Origin: Streptomyces tsukubensis | GTDB lineage: Bacteria > Actinomycetota > Actinomycetes > Streptomycetales > Streptomycetaceae | Length of the DNA: 64,000 nt | Assembly (NCBI RefSeq): GCF_009296025.1 | Contig: NZ_CP045178.1 | Coordinates: 4,464,001 to 4,528,000, forward strand | Direction: 5' to 3' | Part shown: positions 44,330 to 53,816 of the stretch, in pieces | Position numbering within the stretch: the stretch's first letter is position 1 | Layout of the letters: every line of letters starts with the position of its first letter | Position numbers and translations under genes: made by a program | Notes under the pieces: model-generated | Seen by the model: the letters and a program-made list of their open reading frames with translations, nothing else | Database searches by the model: none | What the model was told of the DNA's origin: nothing

Positions 44330-46972
44330 GTGGACGCGGAGCTGACGAACAGGAGCCGGGACGCGATCAACGCGGCCACCAGCAGGGCGGTGTCCGCGGG
44401 CAATCCCGATCTGACCCCGGCCCATTTGCTCCTGGCCCTCCTGGAGGGCGAGGACAACGAGAACATCACGGATCTGCTGGCGGCCGTGGAGGCGGATCAG
44501 GCCGTCGTGCGCGCGGGAGCCGAGCGGCTGGTCGGTGAGCTGCCGAGCGTCACGGGCTCCACGGTCGCCCCGCCGCAGCCCGACCGCGATGCGCTGGCGG
44601 TCGTCGCGGACGCGGCGCAGCGTGCGAAGGAACTCGGGGACGACTTCCTGTCCACCGAGCATCTGCTCATCGGTATCGCCGCGAAGGGCGGCCAGGCCGG
44701 GGATCTGCTGTCGAAGCAGGGGGCCGGTGCCAAGAAACTGCTGGACGCTTTCGAGAAGGTCAGGGGAGGACGCCGGGTGACCACGCCCGATCCGGAGGGT
44801 CAGTACAAGGCCCTGGAGAAGTTCGGCACCGATTTCACGGAGGCGGCTCGCGACGGCAAGCTCGACCCCGTGATCGGCCGGGACCAGGAGATCCGCCGCG
44901 TGGTGCAGGTGCTCTCGCGGCGCACGAAGAACAACCCGGTGCTCATCGGTGAGCCCGGCGTCGGCAAGACCGCCGTCGTGGAGGGCCTCGCCCAGCGCAT
45001 CATCAAGGGCGACGTGCCCGAGTCCCTGAAGAACAAGCGGCTGGTCGCCCTCGACCTCGGCGCGATGGTCGCGGGCGCGAAGTACCGCGGTGAGTTCGAG
45101 GAGCGGCTGAAGACCGTCCTGGCCGAGATCAAGGACAGTGACGGCCAGATCATCACCTTCATCGATGAGCTGCACACCGTGGTCGGCGCGGGCGCGGGCG
45201 GAGACTCCGCGATGGACGCCGGCAACATGCTCAAGCCGATGCTGGCCCGCGGTGAGCTGCGGATGGTCGGCGCGACGACGCTCGACGAGTACCGCGAGCG
45301 GATCGAGAAGGACCCCGCTCTGGAACGCCGCTTCCAGCAGGTGCTGGTGGCGGAGCCGAGTGTCGAGGACACCATCGCGATCCTGCGCGGCCTCAAGGGA
45401 CGGTACGAGGCGCACCACAAGGTGCAGATCAACGACAGCGCGCTGGTCGCCGCCTCGACCCTCTCCGACCGGTACATCACCTCGCGTTTCCTGCCCGACA
45501 AGGCCATTGACCTCGTGGACGAGGCGGCGTCCAGGCTGCGCATGGAGATCGACTCCTCGCCGCTGGAGATCGACGAGTTGCAGCGTTCCGTAGACCGCCT
45601 CCGCATGGAGGAGCTGGCACTCAAGAACGAGACGGACCCCGCCTCCGTCCAGCGGCTGGAGAAACTGCGCAAGGACCTCGCCGACCGCGAGGAGGAACTG
45701 CGTGGGCTCACCGCGCGCTGGGAGAAGGAGAAGCAGTCCCTCAACCGCGTCGGTGAGCTGAAGGAGCGGCTGGACGATCTGCACGGCCAGGCCGAGCGGG
45801 CCCAGCGCGACGGTGACTTCGACACCGCTTCCAAGCTGCTTTACGGAGAGATCCCCACGCTGGAGCGGGACCTTGAGGAGGCGTCCGAGGCGGAGGAAGA
45901 GGTCTCCAAGGACACCATGGTCAAGGAGGAGGTCGGCCCCGACGACATCGCGGACGTCGTCGGCTCCTGGACGGGTATCCCGGCCGGCAGGCTCTTGGAG
46001 GGCGAGACCCAGAAGCTGCTGCGCATGGAGGAGGAGCTGGGCAGGCGCCTCGTCGGCCAGAGGGAAGCCGTCAGCGCCGTCTCGGACGCCGTGCGGCGCA
46101 CCCGGGCGGGGATCGCCGACCCGGACAGGCCGACCGGGTCGTTCCTCTTCCTCGGCCCGACCGGTGTCGGCAAGACCGAGTTGGCGAAGGCACTCGCCGA
46201 CTTCCTCTTCGACGACGAGCGGGCGATGGTCCGCATCGACATGAGCGAGTACGGCGAGAAGCACAGCGTCGCCCGCCTGGTCGGTGCCCCTCCGGGCTAC
46301 GTCGGTTACGAGGAGGGCGGCCAGCTCACGGAGGCGGTCCGCAGGCGCCCGTACTCGGTGGTGCTGCTCGACGAGGTGGAGAAGGCACACCCGGAGGTCT
46401 TCGACGTTCTGCTCCAGGTGCTCGATGACGGTCGCCTCACCGATGGTCAGGGGCGCACGGTCGACTTCCGCAACACCATCCTGATCCTGACCTCCAACCT
46501 GGGCAGCCAGTTCCTGGTCGACCCGGTGACCCCGGAGGAGCAGAAGAAGGAACAGGTGCTTGAGGTGGTGCGGGCCTCCTTCAAGCCGGAGTTCCTGAAC
46601 AGGCTCGACGACGTGGTGGTGTTCTCCGCCCTAGGCGCGGACGAGCTGACGCACATCGCCGGACTCCAGGTGGACCGGCTGGCCAAGCGTCTCGCCGACC
46701 GCCGCCTGACGCTGGAGGTCACCCCGGAGGCCCTGGCGTGGCTGGCCTCGGAGGGCAACGACCCCGCGTACGGTGCGCGTCCGCTCCGCCGCCTCATCCA
46801 GACGGCCATCGGCGACCGCCTCGCCAAGGAGATCCTGGCCGGCGAGATCACCGACGGCGACACGGTGCGGGTGGAGCGCTTCGGCGACGACCTGCTGGTG
46901 GGCCCGGCGACGGCGAACGGGGGCGAGAGCGGGGCCGGGGCGGAGGCCTCGGCGTCCGGCAAGACGCTCTGA
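44330..46972 (+). CDS. clpB: Disaggregase ClpB (Hsp100 AAA+ ATPase)
   Basis: This encodes 880 residues from a GTG preceded by GAGGAGG. An N-terminal repeat domain (1-150, [24 protein letters not shown]) is followed by the first AAA+ module (Walker [14 protein letters not shown], Walker [14 protein letters not shown]). A coiled-coil middle domain of the ClpB type follows ([20 protein letters not shown]). The second AAA+ module has Walker [15 protein letters not shown] and Walker [17 protein letters not shown]. No ClpP-binding loop is evident. It rescues aggregated proteins with DnaK/DnaJ/GrpE. Confidence 0.97.
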   Translation: MDAELTNRSRDAINAATSRAVSAGNPDLTPAHLLLALLEGEDNENITDLLAAVEADQAVVRAGAERLVGELPSVTGSTVAPPQPDRDALAVVADAAQRAKELGDDFLSTEHLLIGIAAKGGQAGDLLSKQGAGAKKLLDAFEKVRGGRRVTTPDPEGQYKALEKFGTDFTEAARDGKLDPVIGRDQEIRRVVQVLSRRTKNNPVLIGEPGVGKTAVVEGLAQRIIKGDVPESLKNKRLVALDLGAMVAGAKYRGEFEERLKTVLAEIKDSDGQIITFIDELHTVVGAGAGGDSAMDAGNMLKPMLARGELRMVGATTLDEYRERIEKDPALERRFQQVLVAEPSVEDTIAILRGLKGRYEAHHKVQINDSALVAASTLSDRYITSRFLPDKAIDLVDEAASRLRMEIDSSPLEIDELQRSVDRLRMEELALKNETDPASVQRLEKLRKDLADREEELRGLTARWEKEKQSLNRVGELKERLDDLHGQAERAQRDGDFDTASKLLYGEIPTLERDLEEASEAEEEVSKDTMVKEEVGPDDIADVVGSWTGIPAGRLLEGETQKLLRMEEELGRRLVGQREAVSAVSDAVRRTRAGIADPDRPTGSFLFLGPTGVGKTELAKALADFLFDDERAMVRIDMSEYGEKHSVARLVGAPPGYVGYEEGGQLTEAVRRRPYSVVLLDEVEKAHPEVFDVLLQVLDDGRLTDGQGRTVDFRNTILILTSNLGSQFLVDPVTPEEQKKEQVLEVVRASFKPEFLNRLDDVVVFSALGADELTHIAGLQVDRLAKRLADRRLTLEVTPEALAWLASEGNDPAYGARPLRRLIQTAIGDRLAKEILAGEITDGDTVRVERFGDDLLVGPATANGGESGAGAEASASGKTL

Positions 46973-47063
46973 GACGGCACCCCCCAGGGCCGGGCCCGAC
47001 CCGCAAGTCCGGGGCCGGACCCGGCACGAGGGGGGCGGGCCGTTAGCTCTGGGGCTGCCGTGC

Positions 47064-47262
47064 GGTCCTGTGGTCCTGTGGCCGTGTGGACCCGTGGCCC
47101 CGTGGACCCGCGCTCCGATGGCCGTGCGGGCCTGTGGCCGTGCGGGCCTGTGGCCGTGCGGGCCTGCGGACCTGTGGGCCTGTGGGCCTGTGGGCCTGTG
47201 GGCCTGTGGGCCTGTGGGCCTGCGGACCTATGGACCTATGGACCTATGGACCTGCGGCCGGA
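47064..47262. repeat. 9-bp minisatellite (GGGCCTGTG-type units)
   Basis: More than twenty near-identical short units of 9 bp (cctgtgggc, with variants such as cctgcggac and cctatggac) run head to tail between clpB and the YbjN gene. The central block contains six perfect copies in a row (about 47166-47219). No coding role is likely. Confidence 0.9.
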
Positions 47263-47388
47263 CCGCGTGGACCGGATGCCCTGTGGAGGGGTCGGATTGC
47301 GCCAGGGGCGGATCGTGGCGGCAGGAGCTTGCCATCTTCCCGCAGGGATGGGAGAGGATGGCGTAATCCGTACGAAGGGAAAAACACG

Positions 47389-47925
47389 GTGAGCATCGAC
47401 CCGTCCTCGATTCCGAACTTCGGGGGCCCAGAGCCCGAGCCCCAAGGACCGGCGGGCCCCGTCGTCCCCGACCAGGACCTCGTCAAGCAGCTCCTCGACC
47501 AGATGGAGCTCAAGTACGTCGTCGACGATGAGGGGGACCTCGCTGCTCCGTGGGAGCAGTTCCGTACGTACTTCATGTTCCGCGGGGAGGACGACCAGCA
47601 GGTCTTCTCGGTGCGGACGTTCTACGACCGTGAGCACAGGATCGAGGAGAAGCCCCAGATTCTGGAGGCGATCGACGACTGGAACCGTCGTACCCTCTGG
47701 CCGAAGGTCTACAGCCACACCCACGACGACGGTTCTGTCCGCCTCATCGGTGAGGCCCAGATGCTGATCGGCACCGGGGTGAACCTGGAGCACTTCGTCT
47801 CCTCCACGGTGAGCTGGGTGCGGGCCGCGATCGAGTTCGACAAGTGGCTCGCGGAACAACTCGGCCTGGAGCAGGACATCGCCGAGGCCGGCGAGGACGA
47901 GAAGCCGGACGAGGACCAGTCCTGA
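47389..47925 (+). CDS. YbjN-domain protein
   Basis: This encodes 178 residues from a GTG with a GAAGGGA site. A Pro-rich N-terminal segment (about 1-30) precedes the YbjN/type III-secretion-chaperone-like fold: LLDQMELKYVVDDEGDLAAP, YFMFRGEDDQQVFSVRTFYD, LEAIDDWNRRTLWPKVYSHT, VRLIGEAQMLIGTGVNLEHF. The acidic C-terminus ends EDEKPDEDQS. Function unknown. It lies directly downstream of clpB. Confidence 0.85.
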   Translation: MSIDPSSIPNFGGPEPEPQGPAGPVVPDQDLVKQLLDQMELKYVVDDEGDLAAPWEQFRTYFMFRGEDDQQVFSVRTFYDREHRIEEKPQILEAIDDWNRRTLWPKVYSHTHDDGSVRLIGEAQMLIGTGVNLEHFVSSTVSWVRAAIEFDKWLAEQLGLEQDIAEAGEDEKPDEDQS

Positions 47926-47964
47926 CCGGGCTTCGTTCCTGGCGGTTTCGTTTCCGGGCGACGA

Positions 47965-49362
47965 CTACAGGGCGGCGCCCCCGAGGGTGACCAGATAGGC
48001 CCCGTAGAGCACGGATGACCCGGCCAGGGTGACGACGAACGCTGTCGCCGCCTTCGGCCGGGTTTTCGCTGTCCTGACCAGACGCACGGCGGGGGGCAGC
48101 AGCAGAGGGAACGCGGGAAGCAGGAACCTAGGCTTGCAGCTCACGTACGAGGAACCGCCGACGGCGATCAGCAGCAGCACGCCGACGTAGACCAGCAGAG
48201 CACCGGGGAGCGACTGCCACCGCGGGGTCAGCAGGAGAGTGAAGAGCGCGAGTCCGGCCATCACGACGAGTACGGCGACCAGGCGCGCGGGCGGGGTCGA
48301 GTCGAGCGAGATGTGGTCCACATAGTTCGACATCCGCAGCCCGAAGTCGAACGAGGAGCCCCAGTCGTGCTGTACGGCGAAGTAGCCGCCCAGCACGTCG
48401 CCCTGACGGGCACCCACGTACAGCACGTAGCCGACCCAGCCGGCGGGGGCGAGGAGGATGCCGCCCCAGACACGGGCGGTCGCGGGGCGCGGAGGTGGCC
48501 GTTCCGTGGAGCCGGGGGAGCGTGCGCCCCGCGCTGCGCGCCGGTGGCGCTGCCACAGCACCCACAGCCCCGTCAGCCCCACCGCCGCCGCCACGGCCAC
48601 GCCGTTCGGCCGGGACAGCCCCGCGAGGGCGGCGAGTGCCCCGGCCCAGATCCAGCGGCCCGACAGCAGGGCGTGCAGCGACCAGGCGGCGAGGGCCGTC
48701 AGGAGCGCTTCGCTGTAGGGCACGGACAGCACCACCGCGTGCGGCAGCGCCGCCCACAGCACCACCAGGGCGATGGCGGTGGACCGGCCCCGTAGGCGCT
48801 CCACGACGGCGTGGATCCCCCAGGCGGCGGCCAGTCCCGAGACCCAGGAGACCAGGAGCGCGGCGACGGGGAAGGACACGGGCAGTGCGGCGGAGAGGGC
48901 GCGGACCAGTCCCGGATAGAGCGGGAAGAAGGCCAGGTCGCGGTAGACGAGGTGGCGGCGGTGGGAGATGTGTTCGTAGCCGTAGCCGTGGGCTGCGATG
49001 TGCTGGTACCAGGAGGCGTCCCAGAGCTCCAGCAGCTTGTCGTAGGGGGCCAGGCCGAGGATGAGGCAGGCCAGTAGCGCGACGAGAGCGCCGCAGAGTC
49101 GGACGGCGGTGTAGGCGAGCAGTGCGGGGGCCGCCCGTCGGAGTGAGGCCCGGATACGGTCGCGCCGCCGCTGTCCCAGTGGTCCCTTCCGGCCCAGGGG
49201 GCCCGTCCAGATCAAGGGGCCTGTCCGCCCGGGTGGTCCCGTCCGGTGCGGGGACAAGGACGAGGGCAGGGGCAGGGGAAGCGGTCGGGGCTTCGCGCCG
49301 GAGGGCTCGGCGGTCGTTGTCGGTCTGCCGTCGGGGCCCACTGGTTCGCTCACACCGTGCAC
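47965..49362 (-). CDS. Multi-pass membrane mannosyltransferase-like protein (PIG-V/GT-C type)
   Basis: This encodes 465 residues from a GTG start. The N-terminal 65 residues are Pro/Arg-rich (repeated GPPGRTGPL-type motifs). About ten transmembrane helices follow. The first loop has ELWDASWYQHIAAHGYGYEH and DLAFFPLYPGLVRALS, the pattern of polyprenyl-phosphate-mannose-dependent GT-C enzymes related to PIG-V. The acidic WDASWY motif is the expected catalytic site. It probably adds mannose to an envelope lipid or secreted protein. It is convergent with the YbjN gene. Confidence 0.8.
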   Translation of the reverse strand: MHGVSEPVGPDGRPTTTAEPSGAKPRPLPLPLPSSLSPHRTGPPGRTGPLIWTGPLGRKGPLGQRRRDRIRASLRRAAPALLAYTAVRLCGALVALLACLILGLAPYDKLLELWDASWYQHIAAHGYGYEHISHRRHLVYRDLAFFPLYPGLVRALSAALPVSFPVAALLVSWVSGLAAAWGIHAVVERLRGRSTAIALVVLWAALPHAVVLSVPYSEALLTALAAWSLHALLSGRWIWAGALAALAGLSRPNGVAVAAAVGLTGLWVLWQRHRRAARGARSPGSTERPPPRPATARVWGGILLAPAGWVGYVLYVGARQGDVLGGYFAVQHDWGSSFDFGLRMSNYVDHISLDSTPPARLVAVLVVMAGLALFTLLLTPRWQSLPGALLVYVGVLLLIAVGGSSYVSCKPRFLLPAFPLLLPPAVRLVRTAKTRPKAATAFVVTLAGSSVLYGAYLVTLGGAAL

Positions 49363-49479
49363 TGTGCAGGGCTGTTTTCGTCCTCCCGGAGGGACAAGCC
49401 GTAGGGGCGGGGGATGCCGCTCGATCGGGGGCGGCTGCCACGTCCGGATGCTTGGTGCCGCCGTCCGCCCTCGGGTGCT

Positions 49480-49770
49480 GGGTGCCAGCTGTCGGGTGTC
49501 GGGTGTCGGGTGTCGGACGTCCGGCGTCGGCTGTCCGCTGTCAGCCGTCCGCCCTCCGCTGTCCGCTGTCCGCTGTCAGCCGTCCGCTGTCGGCCGTCCG
49601 CCCCCGTCCGCCCCCGCCCGTCCGCTGTCAGCCGTCCGCCCCCGCCCCGGCGCCTGGTCCTCGCCCCGCCCCTCGGCCCCAAGCCCTCGCCCCCGGCCCC
49701 CGGCCCTCGCCCCAAGCCGTCGCCCCAAGCCCTCGCCCCCGGCCCTCGCCCCCGGCCGCAGGAATGGGTG
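49480..49770. repeat. Degenerate pyrimidine/G tandem-repeat tract
   Basis: Successive blocks of imperfect short repeats: GTCGGGTGTC units (49490-49520), TGTCCGCTG/CAGCCGTCCG units (49530-49640), then CCCCCGGCCCTCGCC units (49640-49760). They fill most of the gap between the mannosyltransferase and RTX genes. Open frames here are Pro/Ser/Arg-rich artefacts. Confidence 0.8.
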
Positions 49771-49914
49771 TCCGCACGTAACCGTCCATGTCCTGGCCGC
49801 TGACTGGTCCGCCGTTGTTCATGACCGATGGCACAACGTGGGGGGCGGGGCCCCTGTCCAACCGAGTGACCGCGAGCACCACGCCGCACTCACCTCCCGA
49901 AGGGCCACCACCGT

Positions 49915-50757
49915 ATGCGCATCCACAGGACCATCGCTGCTACCGCCACCCTCGCCCTCACCCTCGGCACGGCCGCCCTCGTGGCGCCGTCCGCCCAGGC
50001 GGCGGGGGCCACGGCCACCGTCGTGCACGAGGACGGCAAGCTCTGGTACAAGGCCGCCCCCGGCCAGCAGAACCAGCTGACCGTCGACGAAGAGATCGAG
50101 CAGCGCGGCGAGTTCGAGTCGTACTACGTACTCACCTTCCATGACCGGTACGACATCGACATCGACGCGACCTCGGCGACCTGGGACGAGTGCGTGTACC
50201 CCACCCAGGGCGACCATGGTGTGGTGCGCTGCGCGGTGGAGATACCGCAGAACTCGGACGACTCGGACAGCTACGACATCGACCTCGGCGACGAGGACGA
50301 CACCGCCACACTCGAACCGGACAGCGACGCGTGGGCCGGGGTCCACGGGGGCCCTGGCGACGACGTGCTCAAGGGGTCCGCCTCCTCCATCCTCCACGGC
50401 GACGACGGCGACGACAGCCTCGACGGCGGCGGTGGTCCTTTCGGCTTCGGCTCCTACGGCGGCCCGGGGAACGACACCCTCACCCACTGCGGGCAGGACT
50501 GCTTCGGCGAAGCGGGGAACGACTCCCTGACCGGCACCGACGAGGAGAACAACCTGCACGGCGACGACGGCGACGACATCCTGCACGGCCAGGGCGGCGC
50601 CGATGTCCTCTACGGCGGTAAGGGCAACGACATGCTGTACGGCGAAGCGGGCGACGACACGCTCTGGGGCAACAGCGGTGACGACGTCCTGTGGGGCGGC
50701 CCAGGCACCGACGCGCTCTCCGGCGGCGCCGGCACCAACGAGCTGCACCAGGACTGA
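49915..50757 (+). CDS. Secreted RTX-type calcium-binding repeat protein
   Basis: This encodes 280 residues. A Sec signal peptide (MRIHRTIAATATLALTLGTA, cleavage near AQAAG) is followed by a beta-rich region of about 100 residues. Then come about ten nonapeptide repeats of the GG-x-G-x-D-x-L type (GGPGDDVLKG, GEAGNDSLTG, GQGGADVLYG, GGKGNDMLYG, GEAGDDTLWG, GNSGDDVLWG, GGPGTDALSG), which form a calcium-filled parallel beta-roll. It lacks the size and C-terminal features of RTX toxins and is more likely an extracellular binding or structural protein. Confidence 0.9.
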   Translation: MRIHRTIAATATLALTLGTAALVAPSAQAAGATATVVHEDGKLWYKAAPGQQNQLTVDEEIEQRGEFESYYVLTFHDRYDIDIDATSATWDECVYPTQGDHGVVRCAVEIPQNSDDSDSYDIDLGDEDDTATLEPDSDAWAGVHGGPGDDVLKGSASSILHGDDGDDSLDGGGGPFGFGSYGGPGNDTLTHCGQDCFGEAGNDSLTGTDEENNLHGDDGDDILHGQGGADVLYGGKGNDMLYGEAGDDTLWGNSGDDVLWGGPGTDALSGGAGTNELHQD

Positions 50758-50940
50758 ACCCCGCCCGGGGCGCCCACCCTGGGGCGCCGGCCCCGGGACA
50801 TCGGCACAAGGCATCGGCACAAGGCGCACAAGGCGTATGCACAGGGCGCGGGCAGAGTCGTCGGCCCGCGCCCTGTCCGACGGTCCGGGTCTTGCCCGAG
50901 GCCGCAGCGGTCTCGGGGTCGAGGCGGCGGCGCGCTGACG

Positions 50941-52116
50941 CTACCCCTCGACGCGCTTGAGGCGGGTCACCGCATCGTTCAAGGTCTCCGCGCGCTTGCA
51001 GAAGGCGAAGCGGACGTGGCTGCGGCCCGCGTCCCTGTCGTCGTAGAAGACGGAGTTCGGTACGGCGACGACGCCGCAGCGTTCCGGTAGTGCGCGGCAG
51101 AAGGCGACGCCGTCCCGCTCGCCCAGGGCGGTGATGTCGGTGGTGATGAAGTACGTGCCCTGCGGGGTGAAGACCTCGAAGCCCGCCTCCGTGAGCCCGG
51201 CCGACAGCAGGTCGCGTTTGGCGCGCAGATCCTCGCGGAAGGCCGCGAAGTAGCTGTCCGGGAGGTGGAGGGCCTCGGCGACCGCGTACTGGAAGGGCCC
51301 CGCGCTGACGTAGGTCAGGAACTGTTTCGCGCTGCGGACCGCGCTGACCAGGGGTGCGGAGGCGGTGACCCAGCCGACCTTCCAGCCCGTGAAGGAGAAA
51401 CTCTTGCCGGCCGAGGAGATGGAGACCGTGCGGTCGCGCATACCGGGGAGGGAGATCAGGGGGAGGTGGGCGCCGTCGAAGACCAGGTGTTCGTAGACCT
51501 CGTCCGTCACCACGATGAGGTCGCGTTCCACGGCCAGCTCCGCGATCGCCGTCAGCTCGTCGGGGCTGAGGACCATGCCGGTGGGGTTGTGCGGGCTGTT
51601 GAGCAGCAGCAGCCGGGTGCGGGGGGTGACAGCGTCGCGCAGCTCGTCCAGGTCGAGGCGGAATACGCCGTCGCGGGGGCGCAGCGTCACCGGGACCCGG
51701 ACACCGCCCGCAAGGGCGATGCCGGCCGCGTACGAGTCGTAGTACGGCTCAAGGGCGATCACCTCGTCGCCCGGCTCGACCAGGGCGAGCAGCGTCGCGG
51801 CGAGGGCTTCGGTGGCACCGGCGGTGACCAGTACCTCCGTGTCAGGGTCGAAGGCCAGGCCGTAGAAACGCCGCTGGTGCGAGCTGACCGCCTCGCGCAG
51901 CTCAGGGATGCCGGGGCCCGGCGGATACTGGTTTCCCCTGCCGTCCCTGATGGCCCGTACCGCCGCCTCTGAGACCGTCTCGGGGCCGTCGGTGTCGGGG
52001 AAGCCCTGCCCGAGGTTGATCGCGCCCGTACGGACCGCGAGCGCGGACATCTCCGCGAAGATCGTCGTGCCGAATTCCGCCAGCCGACGGTTGAGCAGGG
52101 GGCGCTTAGAGGTCAT
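50941..52116 (-). CDS. Class I PLP-dependent aminotransferase
   Basis: This encodes 391 residues. The class I/II fold is shown by LGQGFPDTDGPETV, TAGATEALAATLLALVEPG, LNSPHNPTGMVLS (Asn/Pro motif), VVTDEVYEHLVFDG (Asp and Tyr), and SISSAGKSFSFTGWKVGW, with the PLP-binding Lys in AGKSF. The C-terminal Arg is in SHVRFAFCK. It resembles the KAT/methionine aminotransferase subgroup (YbdL/CCBL-like). The keto-acid substrate cannot be fixed from sequence. It is monocistronic and divergent from the Gly/Cys-rich gene. Confidence 0.88.
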   Translation of the reverse strand: MTSKRPLLNRRLAEFGTTIFAEMSALAVRTGAINLGQGFPDTDGPETVSEAAVRAIRDGRGNQYPPGPGIPELREAVSSHQRRFYGLAFDPDTEVLVTAGATEALAATLLALVEPGDEVIALEPYYDSYAAGIALAGGVRVPVTLRPRDGVFRLDLDELRDAVTPRTRLLLLNSPHNPTGMVLSPDELTAIAELAVERDLIVVTDEVYEHLVFDGAHLPLISLPGMRDRTVSISSAGKSFSFTGWKVGWVTASAPLVSAVRSAKQFLTYVSAGPFQYAVAEALHLPDSYFAAFREDLRAKRDLLSAGLTEAGFEVFTPQGTYFITTDITALGERDGVAFCRALPERCGVVAVPNSVFYDDRDAGRSHVRFAFCKRAETLNDAVTRLKRVEG

Positions 52117-52252
52117 GGCGTCATCCTGCGCCGAACCTCTGGACTTCCTCAACTCCGCTTTGGCCCGGTACGGGCGGGGGCATCTCTCCGTCACAGGCGA
52201 GCGGGGCTCTTCGGGGCCCGGCTCACGGGGGGACAGAGAGAAGGTGGTGACC

Positions 52253-52552
52253 ATGAGTTCATTCGTCATCGTGGCCGTGATCGTGCTGCTGTTCGTCATG
52301 GTCGGTTGGAGGAGGGCCCGCGGGGGCGGGTCGTCGAAGCGTTCGCACTCCCGCCGGTCGGGTTCCGCGATCGGCGGCGCCGGCGGAGGAAGCTGGTGGG
52401 CCGGTTCCGGGGACGGGGGCGGTGGCTCCCACGGCCATTCCGGTGGTCACTCCGGCGGGCACTCGTCGTGCGGCGGCGGTTCCTCCTGCGGTGGAGGCTC
52501 GTCGTGCGGTGGTGGCGGCGGCGGAGGGTGCGGCGGAGGCGGGGGCGGCTGA
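52253..52552 (+). CDS. Small membrane protein with Gly/Cys-rich tail
   Basis: This encodes 99 residues from the ATG at 52253 after AAGGTGGTGACC. One N-terminal membrane helix (SFVIVAVIVLLFVMVGW) and a basic stop-transfer stretch (RRARGGG, KRSHSRRSG) are followed by a tail of His/Gly repeats (GGHSGGHS) and three SSCGGG units plus poly-Gly. Four cysteines spaced by glycine could bind metal or form disulfides. Function unknown. Confidence 0.65.
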   Translation: MSSFVIVAVIVLLFVMVGWRRARGGGSSKRSHSRRSGSAIGGAGGGSWWAGSGDGGGGSHGHSGGHSGGHSSCGGGSSCGGGSSCGGGGGGGCGGGGGG

Positions 52553-52791
52553 ACGGGGGAGAAGAGGGAGGGGCGTTGAACGGGGAGCGGCCGGTACGGG
52601 GCACGTCGGACCGTATCGGCCGTTGACGTCGGGTGGGTGGGGTGGTCGGGCCGTATCGGCCGTTGATATCGGGCGGGGTGGGGGCGGTCGGCGGTACCGG
52701 CTGTCGACGCGGGGCGGCGGCCCGTCCGACTTGCCTTTCGGGCAGAGGAGTTGTGGTGGAGGCGGCTGTCACGGGGCAGCCGGTCCATCCT

Positions 52792-52825
52792 GGCCCCGGA
52801 CCGTTTCTGTGTTCGGTCCGGGGCC
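52792..52825. terminator. Strong hairpin
   Basis: Perfect 12-bp arms GGCCCCGGACCG and CGGTCCGGGGCC with a 10-nt loop. Confidence 0.75.
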
Positions 52826-52867
52826 GACAAGCCGCCTCCGACGGCGGCCGGCCTCCGTCGGAGGCCC

Positions 52868-52909
52868 CTTGTTGAACAGTTGATCGGGCGCCGCTTGTTG
52901 AACAGTTGA
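52868..52909. repeat. Two perfect 16-bp direct repeats
   Basis: CTTGTTGAACAGTTGA occurs at 52868-52883 and 52894-52909, 26 bp apart, in an AT-richer island upstream of the DUF2617 gene. Each copy contains the near-palindrome GTTGAACAGTTGA. It could be a tandem regulator site. Confidence 0.7.
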
Positions 52910-53159
52910 GCTGTGTGGCCCTCATGGGGATGGAAACCGACCGAAGTTGGGTAAAAGGACTGTGGGACCACCGCGGTTCATGATTCCCTCTAAACCGTCA
53001 ACGCCGCCCTCGGGCCTGCTCGTGGGCACGAGCCGGCGCTCCTCTCCTTCCGGTCCCCCCGCCCGACGGGACGCCGGTGCATCCTCCCGGACACCGTTCC
53101 GCGGCAGGGGCGAGTGGAGGCGCCGTCCCCCCTCCACTGCGTGTTTGCGGAGCCGATCC

Positions 53160-53744
53160 ATGCTCACCACCCTCCACACCTCATACACCGACACGCGCGC
53201 GAGTGATCTCGCGTGGGTGCTGGGGCGCGAACCCCTGCCCGCGCTCGCCACGCTGGACCTCGAACTCGCCGACGTCACGCTGCAATTGCGGTTGCTCGGC
53301 GCCTCTCACCAGGTCCTCCTCGACGGCGAGGGGGGTCATTGCTCGGAAACCGTCGCCTGTGTGCCGGGCAGCAGTACGCCGCTGCCGATCGGTGTCGCCG
53401 ACCATGTGGGCGGCTGGGAGTACCACTTCGCAGCCCGTGTCGAGAGACTGTCGCCCGTCTCCTTCGCGGGCCGCGCACAGGAATTGCTCGCACTGGTGGC
53501 CGACCATCCGCACGGCCTTGCCGGAGTCTTCCCCGGCAGTCCCGACGCGTTCACCGCCATGCTGGCCCAGCGTCAGGACGGCGAGACGCTCTGGCGTACT
53601 TGGCACGCCTATCCGCAGGAGGGGCAGCTCGTGGTGACCCGCACCCGGCTCGCCGCCCCCGCGCACGCCGAGCGCGCGCCGATCCCCTCGGCCTCGGCCG
53701 GTAGGAAATCAGCACAGGTATCGCGGGCCGCCGCGCTGTTGTGA
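53160..53744 (+). CDS. DUF2617 family protein
   Basis: This encodes 194 residues from the ATG at 53160; an in-frame ATG far upstream (52947) gives an unlikely Pro/Arg-rich extension. Conserved-looking parts are MLTTLHTSYTDTRASDLAWV, LATLDLELADVTLQLRLLGASHQV, SETVACVPGSSTPLPIGVAD and WRTWHAYPQEGQLVVTRTRL. No catalytic motif is evident. It lies upstream of the spermidine-synthase-like gene, as I recall for Streptomyces. Confidence 0.8.
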   Translation: MLTTLHTSYTDTRASDLAWVLGREPLPALATLDLELADVTLQLRLLGASHQVLLDGEGGHCSETVACVPGSSTPLPIGVADHVGGWEYHFAARVERLSPVSFAGRAQELLALVADHPHGLAGVFPGSPDAFTAMLAQRQDGETLWRTWHAYPQEGQLVVTRTRLAAPAHAERAPIPSASAGRKSAQVSRAAALL

Positions 53745-53816
53745 CGCGCCGAAGGGGTCGGATTCCACACGTGTGGGTGACTAAACGTCTCCATTTGGTG
53801 ACGTAGCGTTCCCATC

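Noticed and set aside
43924..44538. Plus-strand open frame before clpB
   Set aside because: It is Arg/Gly-rich composition only, and it overlaps the HAIR operator and the clpB start in another frame.
44171..46390. Long minus-strand open frame of about 739 codons opposite clpB
   Set aside because: It is a shadow of clpB codon bias with no recognisable protein features.
47064..47262. Possible CRISPR array between clpB and the YbjN gene
   Set aside because: The units are 9 bp, contiguous and without spacers, so it is a minisatellite.
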